From Acidobacteriota bacterium (GTDB lineage: Bacteria; Acidobacteriota; Terriglobia; Terriglobales; Acidobacteriaceae), in contig JARLGI010000027.1 in NCBI GenBank assembly GCA_031296115.1, positions 152,411 through 216,410 of the forward strand: a stretch of DNA of 64,000 nucleotides, read 5' to 3'. Positions 14,483 through 23,852 of this stretch are shown here, one piece after another. How positions within the stretch are numbered: position 1 is the first letter of the stretch; every line of letters begins with the position of its first letter. The translations under genes and the position numbers were made by a program. Below the pieces are notes generated by a model, which made no database searches, had not been told where the DNA came from, and saw only the letters and a list, made by a program, of their open reading frames with translations.

Positions 14483-17230
14483 ATGACGCCCGAAGAAAGT
14501 CAGCCAAACCGAATCGTGGACATATCGGTGCAAGACCCAGTCTGCGGGATGGCAGTCGACCCGGCACAGGCCCGAGGCAAGGCACAGTACGAGGGCCACA
14601 GCTACTCCTTCTGTTCGCCAGCCTGCATGCATAAGTTCGTTTCGTCTCCCACAAAATACTTGGGAAGCCGCCCGTTGCACCTGGAGAATTCGCCAGCGCC
14701 TGTTGCCGATATTCGCAAGGCCGATCGCGATCCGGTGTGCGGTATGACAGTGGATCTCTCGAAGGCGGCATCTTCGGTCGAATATGAGCACAGGCTCTAC
14801 CATTTCTGCTGCAAGGGCTGCGCTGAAAGATTCAAGAACGATCCGCAGAAATATCTGTCGCCGAATTACAAGGCGGCAGGGATGGCCGCAATGGTCCAAC
14901 TTGGAGTTACGCCGGTCAAGATTGCGCTTGTCGCCGATGTCGCCGCACAGCCTCCGAGCATTACCTTCGCTGATGAGGGCGCTCCGCCCGCGCGTCCATC
15001 TGCCGCGCAAAGACCCGAAAGCGCCTACATCTGCCCGATGGACCCCGAGGTGCGCCAGTCGCATCCTGGCGCATGTCCGAAGTGCGGCATGGTACTGGAG
15101 CCTGAGACGCCAATCGCCGCTACCACGCAATGGACTTGCCCGATGCATCCCGAGATCGTCCGCGACGAGCCGGGAGCGTGTCCGATTTGCGGCATGGCGC
15201 TGGAACCCAAGACCGTCACGGCCGCACAGGGAGATAATCCCGAATTGCGCAACATGACGCGCCGCTTCTGGACCAGCGTGGTGCTCGGCGTTCCGCTGGT
15301 GGCGTTCGCCATGTTGCGCATGGGATCGCTCGCCCATCTGGTCTCGCCGCGGCTCGGCAACTGGATTGAGTTCGCGCTGGCCACGCCCATCGTGCTGTGG
15401 TGCGGATGGCCTTTTTTGCAGCGCGGTTGGGCGTCGGTCAAGTTCCGCAGCCCGAACATGTTCACCCTGATCGCGATGGGCGTGGGCGTGGCGTATGTGT
15501 ACAGCGCTGTTGCGACCATTGTGCCGCTGCTTTTCCCGCCATCGCTGCGCGGCATGCACGGCCAGCCTGAGGTGTATTTCGAAGCTGCGGGCGCGATCAT
15601 CGCACTCGTGCTGCTGGGGCAGGTGCTGGAGTTGAAGGCGCGCAGCCGCACCTCAAGCGCCATTCGCGCCTTGCTGGATCTCTCGCCAAAATTGGCGCGC
15701 ATCATGCGCGACGACGGCAGCGAGTATGACGTGCCGCTCGAGCAGGTGCAGGTCGGCGACAAATTGCGCGTGCGTCCCGGCGAGAAGATCCCGACCGATG
15801 GCGTCGTGGTGGACGGTCTCAGTTCCGTGGACGAGTCGATGGTAACGGGCGAGTCGATCCCCATCGAGAAGCACTCGGGCGACAGGGTCATTGGCGCCAC
15901 GGTCAACGGCACGGGCTGGCTGCTGATGCGTGCCGAATGCGTGGGCAGCGAGACCATGCTGGCGCAGATTGTGCAGATGGTGAGCCAGGCGCAGCGCAGC
16001 CGAGCGCCCATCCAGCGGCTGGCCGACAAGGTGGCTGCGTGGTTCGTGCCGGCCGTGCTGGCAATTGCCGTCATCACCTTCGTCGTCTGGCTGATCGTCG
16101 GGCCTGAGCCGCGGCTGGCCAATGCCATCGTGAACGCCGTCGCCGTGCTCATCATCGCGTGTCCTTGCGCGCTTGGCTTGGCGACGCCGATGGCCATCAT
16201 GGTCGGCACGGGACGCGGCGCTCGCGCCGGCGTGCTCATCAAGAATGCCGAGGCGCTGGAGACACTGCACAAGGTCGACACGCTTGCGCTCGATAAGACG
16301 GGTACCTTGACCCAGGGCAAGCCGGAGTTGCTGGAAGTGGTCGCCTTCGGCGGTGAGACCGAGGACCGTGTGGTGCGCCTGGTTGCAAGCCTGGAGCGGG
16401 GAAGCGAGCATCCGCTCGCCGCCGCGATCGTGGAGGCAGCGCAGGTCAACCGCATCCCGCTCATTCCGTCTGAGTCGTTCCGCTCGCTTACCGGACGTGG
16501 CGTTGTAGGCACAGTTGGCGGGCACGAAGTCGCCGCCGGCAATGAGCTTCTGCTGGAGGAAATGCAAATTGATTCAGCCGAAATGAAGGCCAGGGCCGAA
16601 ACCATGCGTGCCGACGGCCAGACAGTCGTATTCTTAGCAGTGGACGGGCGCGCCGCCGGACTGCTGGGAATCGCGGACCCGGCGAAGCCGGATGCTCCGC
16701 AGGCGATGCGTGATCTTCAGCGCGAAGGTCTGCGCGTCGTGATGCTCACCGGCGACAGCGCAACGACGGCGCAAGCCGTGGCGCGCCAGCTTGGTATTCG
16801 CGACTTCGAGGCCGGAGTGTTGCCCGAGAGCAAGGCCGACGCGATCAAGAAATTGCAGCACGGTAGGCACTTGGTGGCCATGGCCGGCGACGGCATTAAC
16901 GACGCGCCCGCACTGGCCCAGGCTAACGTGGGCATCGCCATGGGTACGGGCACTGACGTCGCCATGGAGAGCGCCGGCATCACGCTGCTCAAAGGCGACC
17001 TGGCGGCTTTGGTAGGCGCCCGCCGGCTCAGCCGCGCCGTCATGCGCAACATCAAGCAGAACCTGTTCTTCGCCTTCATCTACAACTCGGTCGGCGTGCC
17101 TATCGCGGCGGGAATTCTTTATCCCAAGTTCGGGATTCTCCTGAGCCCGACCATCGCCGCCGCCGCCATGAGCTTCAGCTCGGTGTCGGTTATCAGCAAC
17201 GCGCTAAGGCTGAGAAGGGCGAAGTTGTAA
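14483..17230 (+). CDS. P1B-type heavy-metal (copper) translocating ATPase with YHS and HMBD modules
   Basis: A 915-residue metal pump. The N-terminal 245 residues hold two YHS domains (DPVCGM at about 18 and 82, each ending in a Cys pair and KY) and two heavy-metal-binding repeats of the CPM(D/H)PE...CPxCGM type (about 177-205 and 214-243). The ATPase core follows: TGES phosphatase motif, the intramembrane CPC (Cys560-Pro-Cys562), DKTGT with phosphorylated Asp604, SEHPLA, and [15 protein letters not shown] plus these motifs indicate a Cu(I)/Ag(I) exporter class. AGGAG-like sequence precedes ATG 14483. It is divergent from the HMA-like gene; no CueR-type operator was recognised. Confidence 0.93.
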   Translation: MTPEESQPNRIVDISVQDPVCGMAVDPAQARGKAQYEGHSYSFCSPACMHKFVSSPTKYLGSRPLHLENSPAPVADIRKADRDPVCGMTVDLSKAASSVEYEHRLYHFCCKGCAERFKNDPQKYLSPNYKAAGMAAMVQLGVTPVKIALVADVAAQPPSITFADEGAPPARPSAAQRPESAYICPMDPEVRQSHPGACPKCGMVLEPETPIAATTQWTCPMHPEIVRDEPGACPICGMALEPKTVTAAQGDNPELRNMTRRFWTSVVLGVPLVAFAMLRMGSLAHLVSPRLGNWIEFALATPIVLWCGWPFLQRGWASVKFRSPNMFTLIAMGVGVAYVYSAVATIVPLLFPPSLRGMHGQPEVYFEAAGAIIALVLLGQVLELKARSRTSSAIRALLDLSPKLARIMRDDGSEYDVPLEQVQVGDKLRVRPGEKIPTDGVVVDGLSSVDESMVTGESIPIEKHSGDRVIGATVNGTGWLLMRAECVGSETMLAQIVQMVSQAQRSRAPIQRLADKVAAWFVPAVLAIAVITFVVWLIVGPEPRLANAIVNAVAVLIIACPCALGLATPMAIMVGTGRGARAGVLIKNAEALETLHKVDTLALDKTGTLTQGKPELLEVVAFGGETEDRVVRLVASLERGSEHPLAAAIVEAAQVNRIPLIPSESFRSLTGRGVVGTVGGHEVAAGNELLLEEMQIDSAEMKARAETMRADGQTVVFLAVDGRAAGLLGIADPAKPDAPQAMRDLQREGLRVVMLTGDSATTAQAVARQLGIRDFEAGVLPESKADAIKKLQHGRHLVAMAGDGINDAPALAQANVGIAMGTGTDVAMESAGITLLKGDLAALVGARRLSRAVMRNIKQNLFFAFIYNSVGVPIAAGILYPKFGILLSPTIAAAAMSFSSVSVISNALRLRRAKL

Positions 17231-17282
17231 CAGCCGTCTCGCACCTTGCGTCGCGGGAGTGTGTGACTGTCGACTGCCTGCT

Positions 17283-17765
17283 TCACAGCTTCTGCAGGTA
17301 CTCCACAACCTCCGGGCTGGTCCACTCCTGGGCTCCGATAAACTTCCGCACGATCTTGCCATCGCGGTCGATCACGAAGGTCTCGGGAAACTTGAACGTC
17401 CCGTAGAGCTCGTTGCTGCGCTTGGTGTCGCGGACGGTCAACAGATCGACGTTGTGGTCCTTGACGAACTGCTTATAGGCGGCATCGTCGTCATCCTCAC
17501 TGACGGCCAGGATGGTAACCTTGTCGCCGAGCTGTTTCTGCAACGCCACCAGCGAGGGCATCTCCTGGATGCAGGGCGGGCACCATGTAGCCCAGAAGTT
17601 GAGCAGCACGGGCTTGCCGCGAAACTGGCTCAGAGCAACCGTCTTCGAGCCATCGGGGATGGTGAAATCGGGAGCGGCATTGCCGATGCGCGGTGGGTGA
17701 GCGCTGTTGCAGGCAGCGGGGAGGAAGAGAGCGAGGATGGCGATGAAGGATAAAGAGCGGTTCAC
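17283..17765 (-). CDS. TlpA-like thioredoxin-fold lipoprotein
   Basis: A 160-residue exported redoxin. The signal peptide ends in a lipobox (LPAAC, Cys19), so the mature protein is probably lipid-anchored facing the periplasm. The redoxin domain has APDFTIPDG, LLNFWATWCPPCIQEMP with the redox-active CPPC, and the cis-Pro region near ETFVIDRDGKIV. TlpA/ResA proteins reduce periplasmic disulfides, often for cytochrome or copper-centre assembly. It is convergent with the metal ATPase gene; a functional link to copper handling is possible but not shown by the sequence. Confidence 0.9.
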   Translation of the reverse strand: MNRSLSFIAILALFLPAACNSAHPPRIGNAAPDFTIPDGSKTVALSQFRGKPVLLNFWATWCPPCIQEMPSLVALQKQLGDKVTILAVSEDDDDAAYKQFVKDHNVDLLTVRDTKRSNELYGTFKFPETFVIDRDGKIVRKFIGAQEWTSPEVVEYLQKL

Positions 17766-17800
17766 GAATCTATAATAATTGAGACAGCAAGGACTCTGCC

Positions 17801-17883
17801 GTCCCCACGGGACTCGTAGGCGTCATCAACATTCACCCAGCGGTGAAGCGCTGGGCTAAGCTCTTTCGCGCCTACGGCGCTGC
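17801..17883. repeat. Acidobacterial-type palindromic repeat
   Basis: The segment contains GTCCCCACGGGAC and ACCCAGCGGTGAAGCGCTGGGCTAAG followed by TTTCGCGCCTACGGCGC. The CCCAGC...GCTGGGCTA plus GTCCC(T/C)NCGGGAC layout resembles intergenic repeats I associate with Acidobacteria genomes. It lies between two divergent genes and has no coding potential. Confidence 0.5.
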
Positions 17884-17947
17884 GAAGGCAGCACGCCTGA
17901 ATGCCGAGCGCTGATTGCCGAGTGTTCGCGCTCAGTCTGGTGTCACA

Positions 17948-19063
17948 ATGAACGCCGCGACGCCCACTCCCGAGGTTTCGGTCATCGTTCCGGCGCGGAA
18001 CGAGGCGGATTGCCTTGCCGATTGCCTGCGGTCGCTGGTGGGGCAACCGGGCGCCAGCTACGAAGTCATCGTCGTTGACGACCATTCGACGGACGGGACG
18101 CGGGCAATCGCGGAGAGTTTTTCAGCTCCGAACCTTTCGCAAGAGATACACACCAGTAATGTGCCCGGGTCCTCTTATCCCGCGGTGCGGGTCATCACTG
18201 CCGATGTTCTGCCTCCGGGCTGGAGCGGCAAATGCAATGCCGCGTTGAGCGGCGCGAAGGTCGCGAAAGGGAAGTGGCTGCTGTTCACCGACGCCGACAC
18301 AAGACACTCGGGCGATTCGATTGCGCGAGCATTGCGGGAAGCGCAGGAGTACGGCGCCGACATGCTGTCCTATTCGCCAAAGCAGGAGGTTGCCAGCTTC
18401 GCAGAGCGTGCCCTGATGCCTGTGATTTTTGCTGAGCTGGCTACGCAGTACCCGCCTAAGGCGGTCTCCGATCCTAAGTCCCCTGTGGCGGCAGCCAATG
18501 GGCAATATCTGCTGATCAAGCGCGAGGTGTACGACACCGTCGGCGGACATGCGGCGGTGGCAATGACCATCCTGGAAGACGTTGCATTGGCGAAGCTGGT
18601 AAAGCGCGCCGGCTATAAGCTGCGATTCCGTGTGTCCGACGCGGTAACGACCCGCATGTATCGCAGCGTCCCGCAGATGCTGGAAGGCTGGACGAAGAAC
18701 CTGGCGCTGCTGTTTCCGCATGCTCCTTCCCTGGCCATGCTGAGGACGGCCGAGTTCGCACTGATCACTGGCGGTGCCCTGGCGGCACTGACTGCAGGGC
18801 TCGAACGCAAGCCGTCGATGGCTGCTGCTGCCACGGCGGTGGCAGGCAGCACGTGGTTGTTCTTCCTGCGGCGCATTCGCCGAGCACATTTTGATTGGGT
18901 GTCAAACGCGCTGGCCATTTTCGGATTGCCGCTTTTCGCGGTTCTTTTGCTGAATTCCGACATCTCACATAGACGAGGGTCGGTGCGCTGGAAGGGTCGG
19001 GAGTACTCCCCCGGTGCAAAGACCGGATCGAGCGACGGAAATGCCGGCCTACGCTCCAGATGA
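17948..19063 (+). CDS. Membrane-associated family 2 glycosyltransferase
   Basis: A 371-residue GT-A fold glycosyltransferase. The Rossmann-like start SVIVPARNEADCLADCLRSL, VIVVDDHSTDGT, the nucleotide-sugar site GKCNAALSGAKVAKG and the DAD metal motif (LLFTDADT) are clear. Near the C-terminus are hydrophobic stretches (about 270-345) that would anchor it to the membrane. The pattern resembles hopanoid/carotenoid-associated glycosyltransferases (HpnB or CruC-like), but neighbours give no support for a specific lipid. Start ATG 17948 is used; a longer frame from a TTG at 17915 has no homology signal. It is followed by the pterin cluster 47 bases downstream. Confidence 0.85.
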   Translation: MNAATPTPEVSVIVPARNEADCLADCLRSLVGQPGASYEVIVVDDHSTDGTRAIAESFSAPNLSQEIHTSNVPGSSYPAVRVITADVLPPGWSGKCNAALSGAKVAKGKWLLFTDADTRHSGDSIARALREAQEYGADMLSYSPKQEVASFAERALMPVIFAELATQYPPKAVSDPKSPVAAANGQYLLIKREVYDTVGGHAAVAMTILEDVALAKLVKRAGYKLRFRVSDAVTTRMYRSVPQMLEGWTKNLALLFPHAPSLAMLRTAEFALITGGALAALTAGLERKPSMAAAATAVAGSTWLFFLRRIRRAHFDWVSNALAIFGLPLFAVLLLNSDISHRRGSVRWKGREYSPGAKTGSSDGNAGLRSR

Positions 19064-19110
19064 CAGCACATACGATAATCAACAAGGAAAACTAGCCGTA
19101 CCAGGAGAAC

Positions 19111-19521
19111 ATGGTCTATCTAACTCGGAAGTGTGAGTTTTCCGCGTCGCACTATTACCACAATCCAGGGTTCACGCCGGAGGAGAACCAGCGCGTATTC
19201 GGCAAGTGTGCCAACCTCAACGGTCACGGGCACAACTACACGCTGGAAGTCACGGTGAAAGGCGAAATAGATCCGCAGACCGGCTTCGTTGTGGACTTGA
19301 AGGAGTTAAAGGAAACGTTGAACCGCGAGGTGATCGAGGCGCTCGATCATCGTCATCTCAACAAGGAAGTGCCCGAGTTCGCCACGCGCATTCCGACAAC
19401 CGAGAACCTGGCAATCGCCATCTGGCAGCGGTTGGAAAGTAAGTTGAACGTTGCAAAGCTGCATCGTGTGCGCGTGTACGAACTGCCAGACCTGTTCGTC
19501 GATTTCTACGGTGAAACATGA
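19111..19521 (+). CDS. 6-pyruvoyl-tetrahydropterin synthase / QueD family protein (copy 1)
   Basis: A 136-residue T-fold enzyme acting on dihydroneopterin triphosphate. The zinc ligands are His14 in SASHYY and His39/His41 in NGHGHNY; the catalytic Cys33 sits in FGKC, six residues before the first of these. A conserved Glu lies in TTENLAIAIW and in YELPDLF. Family members make either 6-pyruvoyl-tetrahydropterin (biopterin route) or 6-carboxy-tetrahydropterin (queuosine route). AGGAGA precedes the ATG. Its stop overlaps the start of copy 2 by four bases (ATGA), so the pair is translated together. Confidence 0.9.
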   Translation: MVYLTRKCEFSASHYYHNPGFTPEENQRVFGKCANLNGHGHNYTLEVTVKGEIDPQTGFVVDLKELKETLNREVIEALDHRHLNKEVPEFATRIPTTENLAIAIWQRLESKLNVAKLHRVRVYELPDLFVDFYGET

Positions 19522-19940
19522 AGGCACACCTGACGCGGCGCTACATTTTTTCAGCTTCGCACCGTTTGCATAGCGAGGCGCTGTCGGAGGCCGAGAACCG
19601 CGCTACCTATGGCAAGTGCAATAATCCGCATGGACATGGCCACAACTACGCGCTGGAGGTCACCGTCAGCGGGCATGTGAACCAGCAAACGGGGATGATC
19701 TGCAACCTCTTGGACCTGGATGACGCGGTGCAACGCGAGATTATCGAGCGCTTCGATCATGACAATTTGAATGTGCGTCCAGAATTTGAGGCTATCGTGC
19801 CAACTACGGAAAACCTCAACGAGGTCATCTTCCGGATTCTGAAGCAAAGCTTCAAGGCGGCTCATCTTGAGAAGGTGCGGCTGGAAGAGACTATGATGAA
19901 CAGCTTCGAGTATGCGGGCGGCACGGAGTTGCGAGTTTAG
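19518..19940 (+). CDS. 6-pyruvoyl-tetrahydropterin synthase / QueD family protein (copy 2)
   Basis: A 140-residue homologue of the preceding gene, about half identical by eye, so an old tandem duplication. Zinc ligands His15, His40 and His42 (SASHRLH, HGHGHNY) and Cys34 (YGKC) are all present. It differs in the C-terminal LEETMMNSFEYAG segment. Two diverged PTPS copies in one operon may mean different products, or a heteromeric enzyme; this cannot be settled by reading. It is followed by folE with 12 bases between them. Confidence 0.9.
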   Translation: MKAHLTRRYIFSASHRLHSEALSEAENRATYGKCNNPHGHGHNYALEVTVSGHVNQQTGMICNLLDLDDAVQREIIERFDHDNLNVRPEFEAIVPTTENLNEVIFRILKQSFKAAHLEKVRLEETMMNSFEYAGGTELRV

Positions 19941-19952
19941 TACTTGATAACC

Positions 19953-20552
19953 ATGAAAGATCTTATCGAAATTCCGACTCTAACCAGCGCCAGTTTTGAA
20001 GAACTGGCGCGCGAAATGCTCGTTCGCCTGGGCGAGCAGCCCAGCCGCGAAGGGCTAATCAGTACCCCGGAGCGCTACACCAAGGCCCTGAAATACCTCA
20101 CGAAGGGCTATAACGAAGACCCGGAAGAGATCCTGAAGGGCGCACTGTTTACGGTGGATTACGACGAAATGGTGATCGTGAAGGACATCGAGATGTTCTC
20201 GCTTTGCGAGCACCACGTTCTGCCGTTTTTTGGTAAGGTGCACGTTGCCTACATCCCCAAGGGCAGGGTCATTGGGCTTAGTAAGACCGCACGGCTGGTA
20301 GAGGTGTTTGCCCGCCGGCTGCAGGTGCAGGAGCGGCTGACGGTGCAGATTGCGGAGACTATCCAGAACACCATCCAGCCGCTGGGGGTGGGCGTAGTGA
20401 TCGAAGCCCGCCATCTATGCATGATGATGCGCGGGGTCGAGAAGCAGCACTCCGCTACGGTCACGTCGTCCATGCTGGGCGCGTTCCGCGCGCAGCAGAC
20501 GCGGCAGGAATTCCTCAGTCTTATCAATCACGAGAACAGCAACGGTATCTAG
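19953..20552 (+). CDS. folE: GTP cyclohydrolase I
   Basis: A 199-residue GTP cyclohydrolase I that converts GTP to 7,8-dihydroneopterin triphosphate, the shared precursor of folate, biopterin and queuosine. Family hallmarks are present: [10 protein letters not shown], the zinc-binding [45 protein letters not shown], and the second zinc Cys in [11 protein letters not shown] with the following HSATVTS. ATG 19953 is chosen over the TTG at 19944. It sits in one operon with two PTPS genes upstream and a broken dehydrogenase gene downstream, an order suggesting a tetrahydrobiopterin-like pathway. Confidence 0.95.
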   Translation: MKDLIEIPTLTSASFEELAREMLVRLGEQPSREGLISTPERYTKALKYLTKGYNEDPEEILKGALFTVDYDEMVIVKDIEMFSLCEHHVLPFFGKVHVAYIPKGRVIGLSKTARLVEVFARRLQVQERLTVQIAETIQNTIQPLGVGVVIEARHLCMMMRGVEKQHSATVTSSMLGAFRAQQTRQEFLSLINHENSNGI

Positions 20553-20555
20553 GCC

Positions 20556-21325
20556 ATGGCTGCGAAGAAGACGTAGTTGCCCTCCAAGAAATCAAAGTCA
20601 GGCTTGCGCTTGCGGGGGCAAGTTGCAGTCGTGACCGGCGGTAGTCGCGGGATCGGCTATGCGATTGCTCGTGCGTTGGCCGCTGAAGGCTGTAATGTCG
20701 TGATTACCGGTCGCCCTGCGGCAATGCTCAATCAAAGTGCCGCGCAGATGGCCAAGTCGGTGGGAACCAGAGGTCAGTCGCAGATTGTTCCCCTCGTCTG
20801 CGATGTGCGCGATCCCGAGTTGGTTGGGGACCTGACGTAAAGAAACGCCTCGGCAAGGTGGATGTGCTGGTCAACAACGCCGGGACCGCACAGCCACTGG
20901 GTGCCATCGAGCAGACCAGCATCGAGTTGTGGCGCGGGTTGATGGATACCAATCTTACCGGGTTGTTCCTCTGCAGCCGTGCGGCTCTGCCGCTGATGAA
21001 GGCCGGAGCAACCGTCGTGAACAATCTGTCGGTCGCCGCGAAGACCGTGTTCCCCAATTTCGCTGCGTATAACACCTTGAAGCACGGTGCGCTTGGATTC
21101 ACCCTTTCGCTGCGCGAAGAACTGATGCCGCGCGCCATTCGCATAGTCGCCTTGATGCCCGGCGCTACCGACACCGATCTGTGGCAGCAGTTCTGGCCGG
21201 ATGCTCCGCGTGAACGCATGATCGATGTGTTCAGCGTCGCGCAAGCAGTGCTCTACGCCGCATTGCTGCCGCCGGGCGCGAACCTGTCAGAACTGGTGCC
21301 GACGCCCACGGGGGGAGCGTTGTAG
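20556..21325 (+). pseudogene. Short-chain dehydrogenase/reductase, interrupted by TAG and a frameshift
   Basis: An SDR gene directly downstream of folE. From ATG 20556 the frame meets TAG at 20574-20576 after six codons; a TTG start follows at once. The N-terminal half shows VAVVTGGSRGIGYA (NADP-binding) and stops at 20838-20840. The C-terminal half continues one frame over as VKKRLGKVDVLVNNAG, with NNLSVAA and YNTLK catalytic residues intact, ending at 21325. A one- or seven-base deletion near 20835 would explain the shift. With PTPS and FolE nearby, a sepiapterin-reductase-like role is plausible. It may be a true pseudogene or carry sequencing errors. Confidence 0.8.
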
Positions 21326-21335
21326 GAAGCGACTG

Positions 21336-21480
21336 GCAGCTAGCAATCAGGCAACCGTCCAGCAGGGAATTACATTCATCGCGCCAATCGAGTTGCGTGA
21401 GAGCCACCGTTTAGCGGGTTTAGAATTGCCCACCGGCTGAATGGGTTTGCTACTTGCTGGCCACTAGTTGCTAGTTGCTT
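21336..21480. repeat. Low-complexity inverted element
   Basis: The ends carry short imperfect tandem words (GACTGGCAGCTAGCAATCAGG at the left; CTTGCTGGCCACTAGTTGCTAGTTGC at the right) that are roughly complementary. Similar elements occur at 26216-26356, 29069-29206 and 48293-48426. The region lies between convergent genes and has no coding potential. Confidence 0.4.
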
Positions 21481-21483
21481 TCT

Positions 21484-22233
21484 CTACATCCCGTAGTGAT
21501 AGCGTCGCGCGCTGGCAGGGAAGAGCTTTATCAGTAGCATGCCTGCGAGGAAGCCGCCAACGTGGGCCCAGAAGGCGATGCCACCGGAGCTGCCGCTGTG
21601 CGTAGCGATGGACGTGGCGGCCCCGCTGATGAACTGGGCCACAAACCAGTAGCCTAGCACGATCCACGCCGGCAGCCATACGAAGAACACGAAGAAAAGC
21701 GGCACCAGCGTCAGCACGCGCGCTCGTGGATACAGCAGGAAGTAGGCGCCCATGACACCTGCGATGGCCCCGCTGGCGCCGACGGTGGGTATAGTTGAAC
21801 CCGCATTCAACACGGTATGGAACAGTGCCGCGGCCACTCCGCAGATGAGGTAAAAGAGCAGGTACATGCCGTGGCCAAGACGGTCCTCCACGTTGTCGCC
21901 GAAAATCCATAGCGCCCACATGTTGAAGATGAGGTGCAGCCACGAGCCGTGGAGGAACATGGAGGTGAAAATCGGCAGCACCGCGCCTATGGTCGGCACG
22001 TAGCGCGTGCCGAGCTGCGACACCAGGTCCCAAGGCACATAGCCATGATTGAACAGCACGACAGTCAGCCGTGCCGGAACTACTCCCAACTGGAAGAGCA
22101 ACTGGTTGGCTGCCCGCGCGCTTTGCTGCGAGAGCACCCACTCGTACAGAAAGATGACGGTGTTCAGCGCCACCAGCGTGTAGTTCACGTAGGGCGTACT
22201 GACTCGAGGTGCGTCGTCCTTCAGGGGGATCAT
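21484..22233 (-). CDS. Rhomboid family intramembrane serine protease
   Basis: A 249-residue polytopic membrane protease. The catalytic serine is in GASGAIAG and the histidine in the later HVGGFLAG, which together form the rhomboid dyad; the upstream FLHGSWLHLIFNMWALWIFGDNVED segment is the conserved L1/TM2 region. Six to seven hydrophobic segments are visible. It cleaves transmembrane segments of unknown substrates. The gene is divergent from truB with about 110 bases between them. Confidence 0.92.
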   Translation of the reverse strand: MIPLKDDAPRVSTPYVNYTLVALNTVIFLYEWVLSQQSARAANQLLFQLGVVPARLTVVLFNHGYVPWDLVSQLGTRYVPTIGAVLPIFTSMFLHGSWLHLIFNMWALWIFGDNVEDRLGHGMYLLFYLICGVAAALFHTVLNAGSTIPTVGASGAIAGVMGAYFLLYPRARVLTLVPLFFVFFVWLPAWIVLGYWFVAQFISGAATSIATHSGSSGGIAFWAHVGGFLAGMLLIKLFPASARRYHYGM

Positions 22234-22343
22234 GGATGTGTCTTACAGATGCGGCAGGGAAGCCAGTTCCCTGGAAAATCTCCCGGCGATTGGCGGCAGG
22301 CCAGTTGACCAAACAATCGTCGAACCTCCACGATAGCAGAAGG

Positions 22344-23225
22344 ATGCCCATCAACGGTGTACTGGTAGTGGACAAGCCGGCCGTTTGGACCTCGCACGAT
22401 GTGGTGGCGCGCATGAGGCGCATGACAGGCGAGCGCTCCATCGGACACCTCGGCACCTTGGACCCCATGGCGACCGGTGTCCTGCCGCTGGTGTTGGGCA
22501 GGATGACGCGCCTCTGCCAGTTTTACAGCTCAGCCGAGAAGGCTTACGAAGGCACGATTCAGCTGGGCTGGGCGACCGACACCTATGATGCTGACGGTGA
22601 GCCATCAGGATCGCCCCAGGAAGCTCATGTAACACTTGAAGAGCTTACCGCACTGACTACCTCATTTGTGGGGCATATTCAGCAGGTTCCGCCGCCGTTT
22701 TCAGCCAAGAAGATCAAAGGCCTACCCGCCTATAAGCTGGCCCGCAAGGGGCAGGAGGTCGAGCTTAAGCCGGTCGAAGTCGAGGTGAAGCAGTTCTCGG
22801 TGTTGGGAATGGAAGACGACCTGGTTCGGTTTCAGACCCGTGTGTCGTCAGGAAGCTACGTTCGCAGCCTGGCGCACGAACTGGGACAAAGGCTGGGCTG
22901 TGGGGCGCACCTGGCGTCCCTCAGGCGCACTGCGGCGGCGGAGTTTTCCATCGAACAGAGCCACACACTAGAGGCTATCGCAGAAACCGCCGCTCAAGGC
23001 CGCCTCGACGAGCTAATGGTGCACCCTCGATGCGTCTTACCGGCCATCCCGTCGGTCACCGCTGACAACGAGGCGATTGGCAGAATCCGCCACGGCCGCA
23101 CCGTAAACCTGCCGGAGATGTCGCAATCGCCCTGGGTCAAGGTATTCGCCGGCCAAGCCGAGCTAATCTGCCTCGCCAGCCGGGTTGCGGGAACGCTGTT
23201 CCATCCCAAGGTCGTGCTGCTATAG
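22344..23225 (+). CDS. truB: tRNA pseudouridine(55) synthase
   Basis: A 293-residue enzyme that forms pseudouridine 55 in the T loop of tRNAs. The N-terminus NGVLVVDKPAVWTSHDVV and the catalytic Asp in GHLGTLDPMATGVLPL are typical, followed by YEGTIQLGWATDTYDADG, PPPFSAKKIKGLPAYKLAR and SSGSYVRSLAHELG. The C-terminal PUA-like part contains the RIRHGRTV segment. Start ATG 22344 has AGAAGG just upstream; a longer frame from 22209 has no family similarity. It is followed by the remnant nuclease gene on the opposite strand. Confidence 0.95.
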   Translation: MPINGVLVVDKPAVWTSHDVVARMRRMTGERSIGHLGTLDPMATGVLPLVLGRMTRLCQFYSSAEKAYEGTIQLGWATDTYDADGEPSGSPQEAHVTLEELTALTTSFVGHIQQVPPPFSAKKIKGLPAYKLARKGQEVELKPVEVEVKQFSVLGMEDDLVRFQTRVSSGSYVRSLAHELGQRLGCGAHLASLRRTAAAEFSIEQSHTLEAIAETAAQGRLDELMVHPRCVLPAIPSVTADNEAIGRIRHGRTVNLPEMSQSPWVKVFAGQAELICLASRVAGTLFHPKVVLL

Positions 23226-23234
23226 CCGGAGATA

Positions 23235-23766
23235 TTAATAAGGCCAATGCTCGATCACCCATGAGGCAATCTCTTCCGACCGAGCCTCACAGGCTTGTAG
23301 GGTCCACTCAGAATATTTCTCCGCGAACTTCCGCGCAGCCTTAAAGCTTGAATCTTCAGAATAAACAAGCCTTTTTCCTCATATAAACCATTACCAAGAC
23401 TCTGATTCATTTCCTGGGACAGCGGAAGCAGGTTGGCAAGGAGATGCTTCATCGTCTCATGTGTTCGTGGGTGAAGACCTGAAACCATCCGTCGACGGGG
23501 TTGTTTGGCAGAACGTGCTCTATCCAAAGGTTCAATCCCCGGCTGGTCGCCTCCGAGGGATCGATTCCACATTGAGGAACCGTTAAGCGGCCGCTTCAAG
23601 ACCGCCGCGCGCACATCCTCGTTTCCCGGCCATGTGACAGTTTTGTGTCTCCGGATCTCCTTACTGACTTTTTCGGGCGTCGGTGCACCCTTGCAATCAG
23701 TCCAAAGCTCTTGAACAGGGAAAGGTAATCCTGGCGCTCGATAGCGAGTCTCCAGGCCGGGCGGTG
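23235..23766 (-). pseudogene. Decayed DUF1524/HNH-type nuclease remnant
   Basis: Pieces of one protein are spread over three frames of the minus strand. A frame open from about 23766 gives TPEKVSKEIRRHKTVTWPGN and DVRAAVLKRPLNG. A second frame near 23525-23507 gives WIEHVLPNNP, the His-containing motif of DUF1524 nucleases. The first frame again shows HLLANLLPLSQEMNQSLGN (about 23440-23380), the Asn-containing motif. A third frame ends with ASWVIEHWPY and TAA at 23237-23235. At least two frameshifts are needed, so the gene is inactive. DUF1524 domains occur in GmrSD-type modification-dependent restriction enzymes; this looks like the C-terminal part of such a gene. Confidence 0.55.
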
Positions 23767-23852
23767 TCTAGACAACTGCGCAATGTCCGATAACAGATAT
23801 TATGTTAAGCAAGATGCGCAGCCCATAAATCGAGCCTTTCGAGTTGGGGCCT

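Noticed and set aside
14483..17230. CueR-type operator in front of the metal ATPase
   Set aside because: The divergent promoter region does not show the ACCTTCC-type inverted repeat of CueR or an obvious CsoR site.
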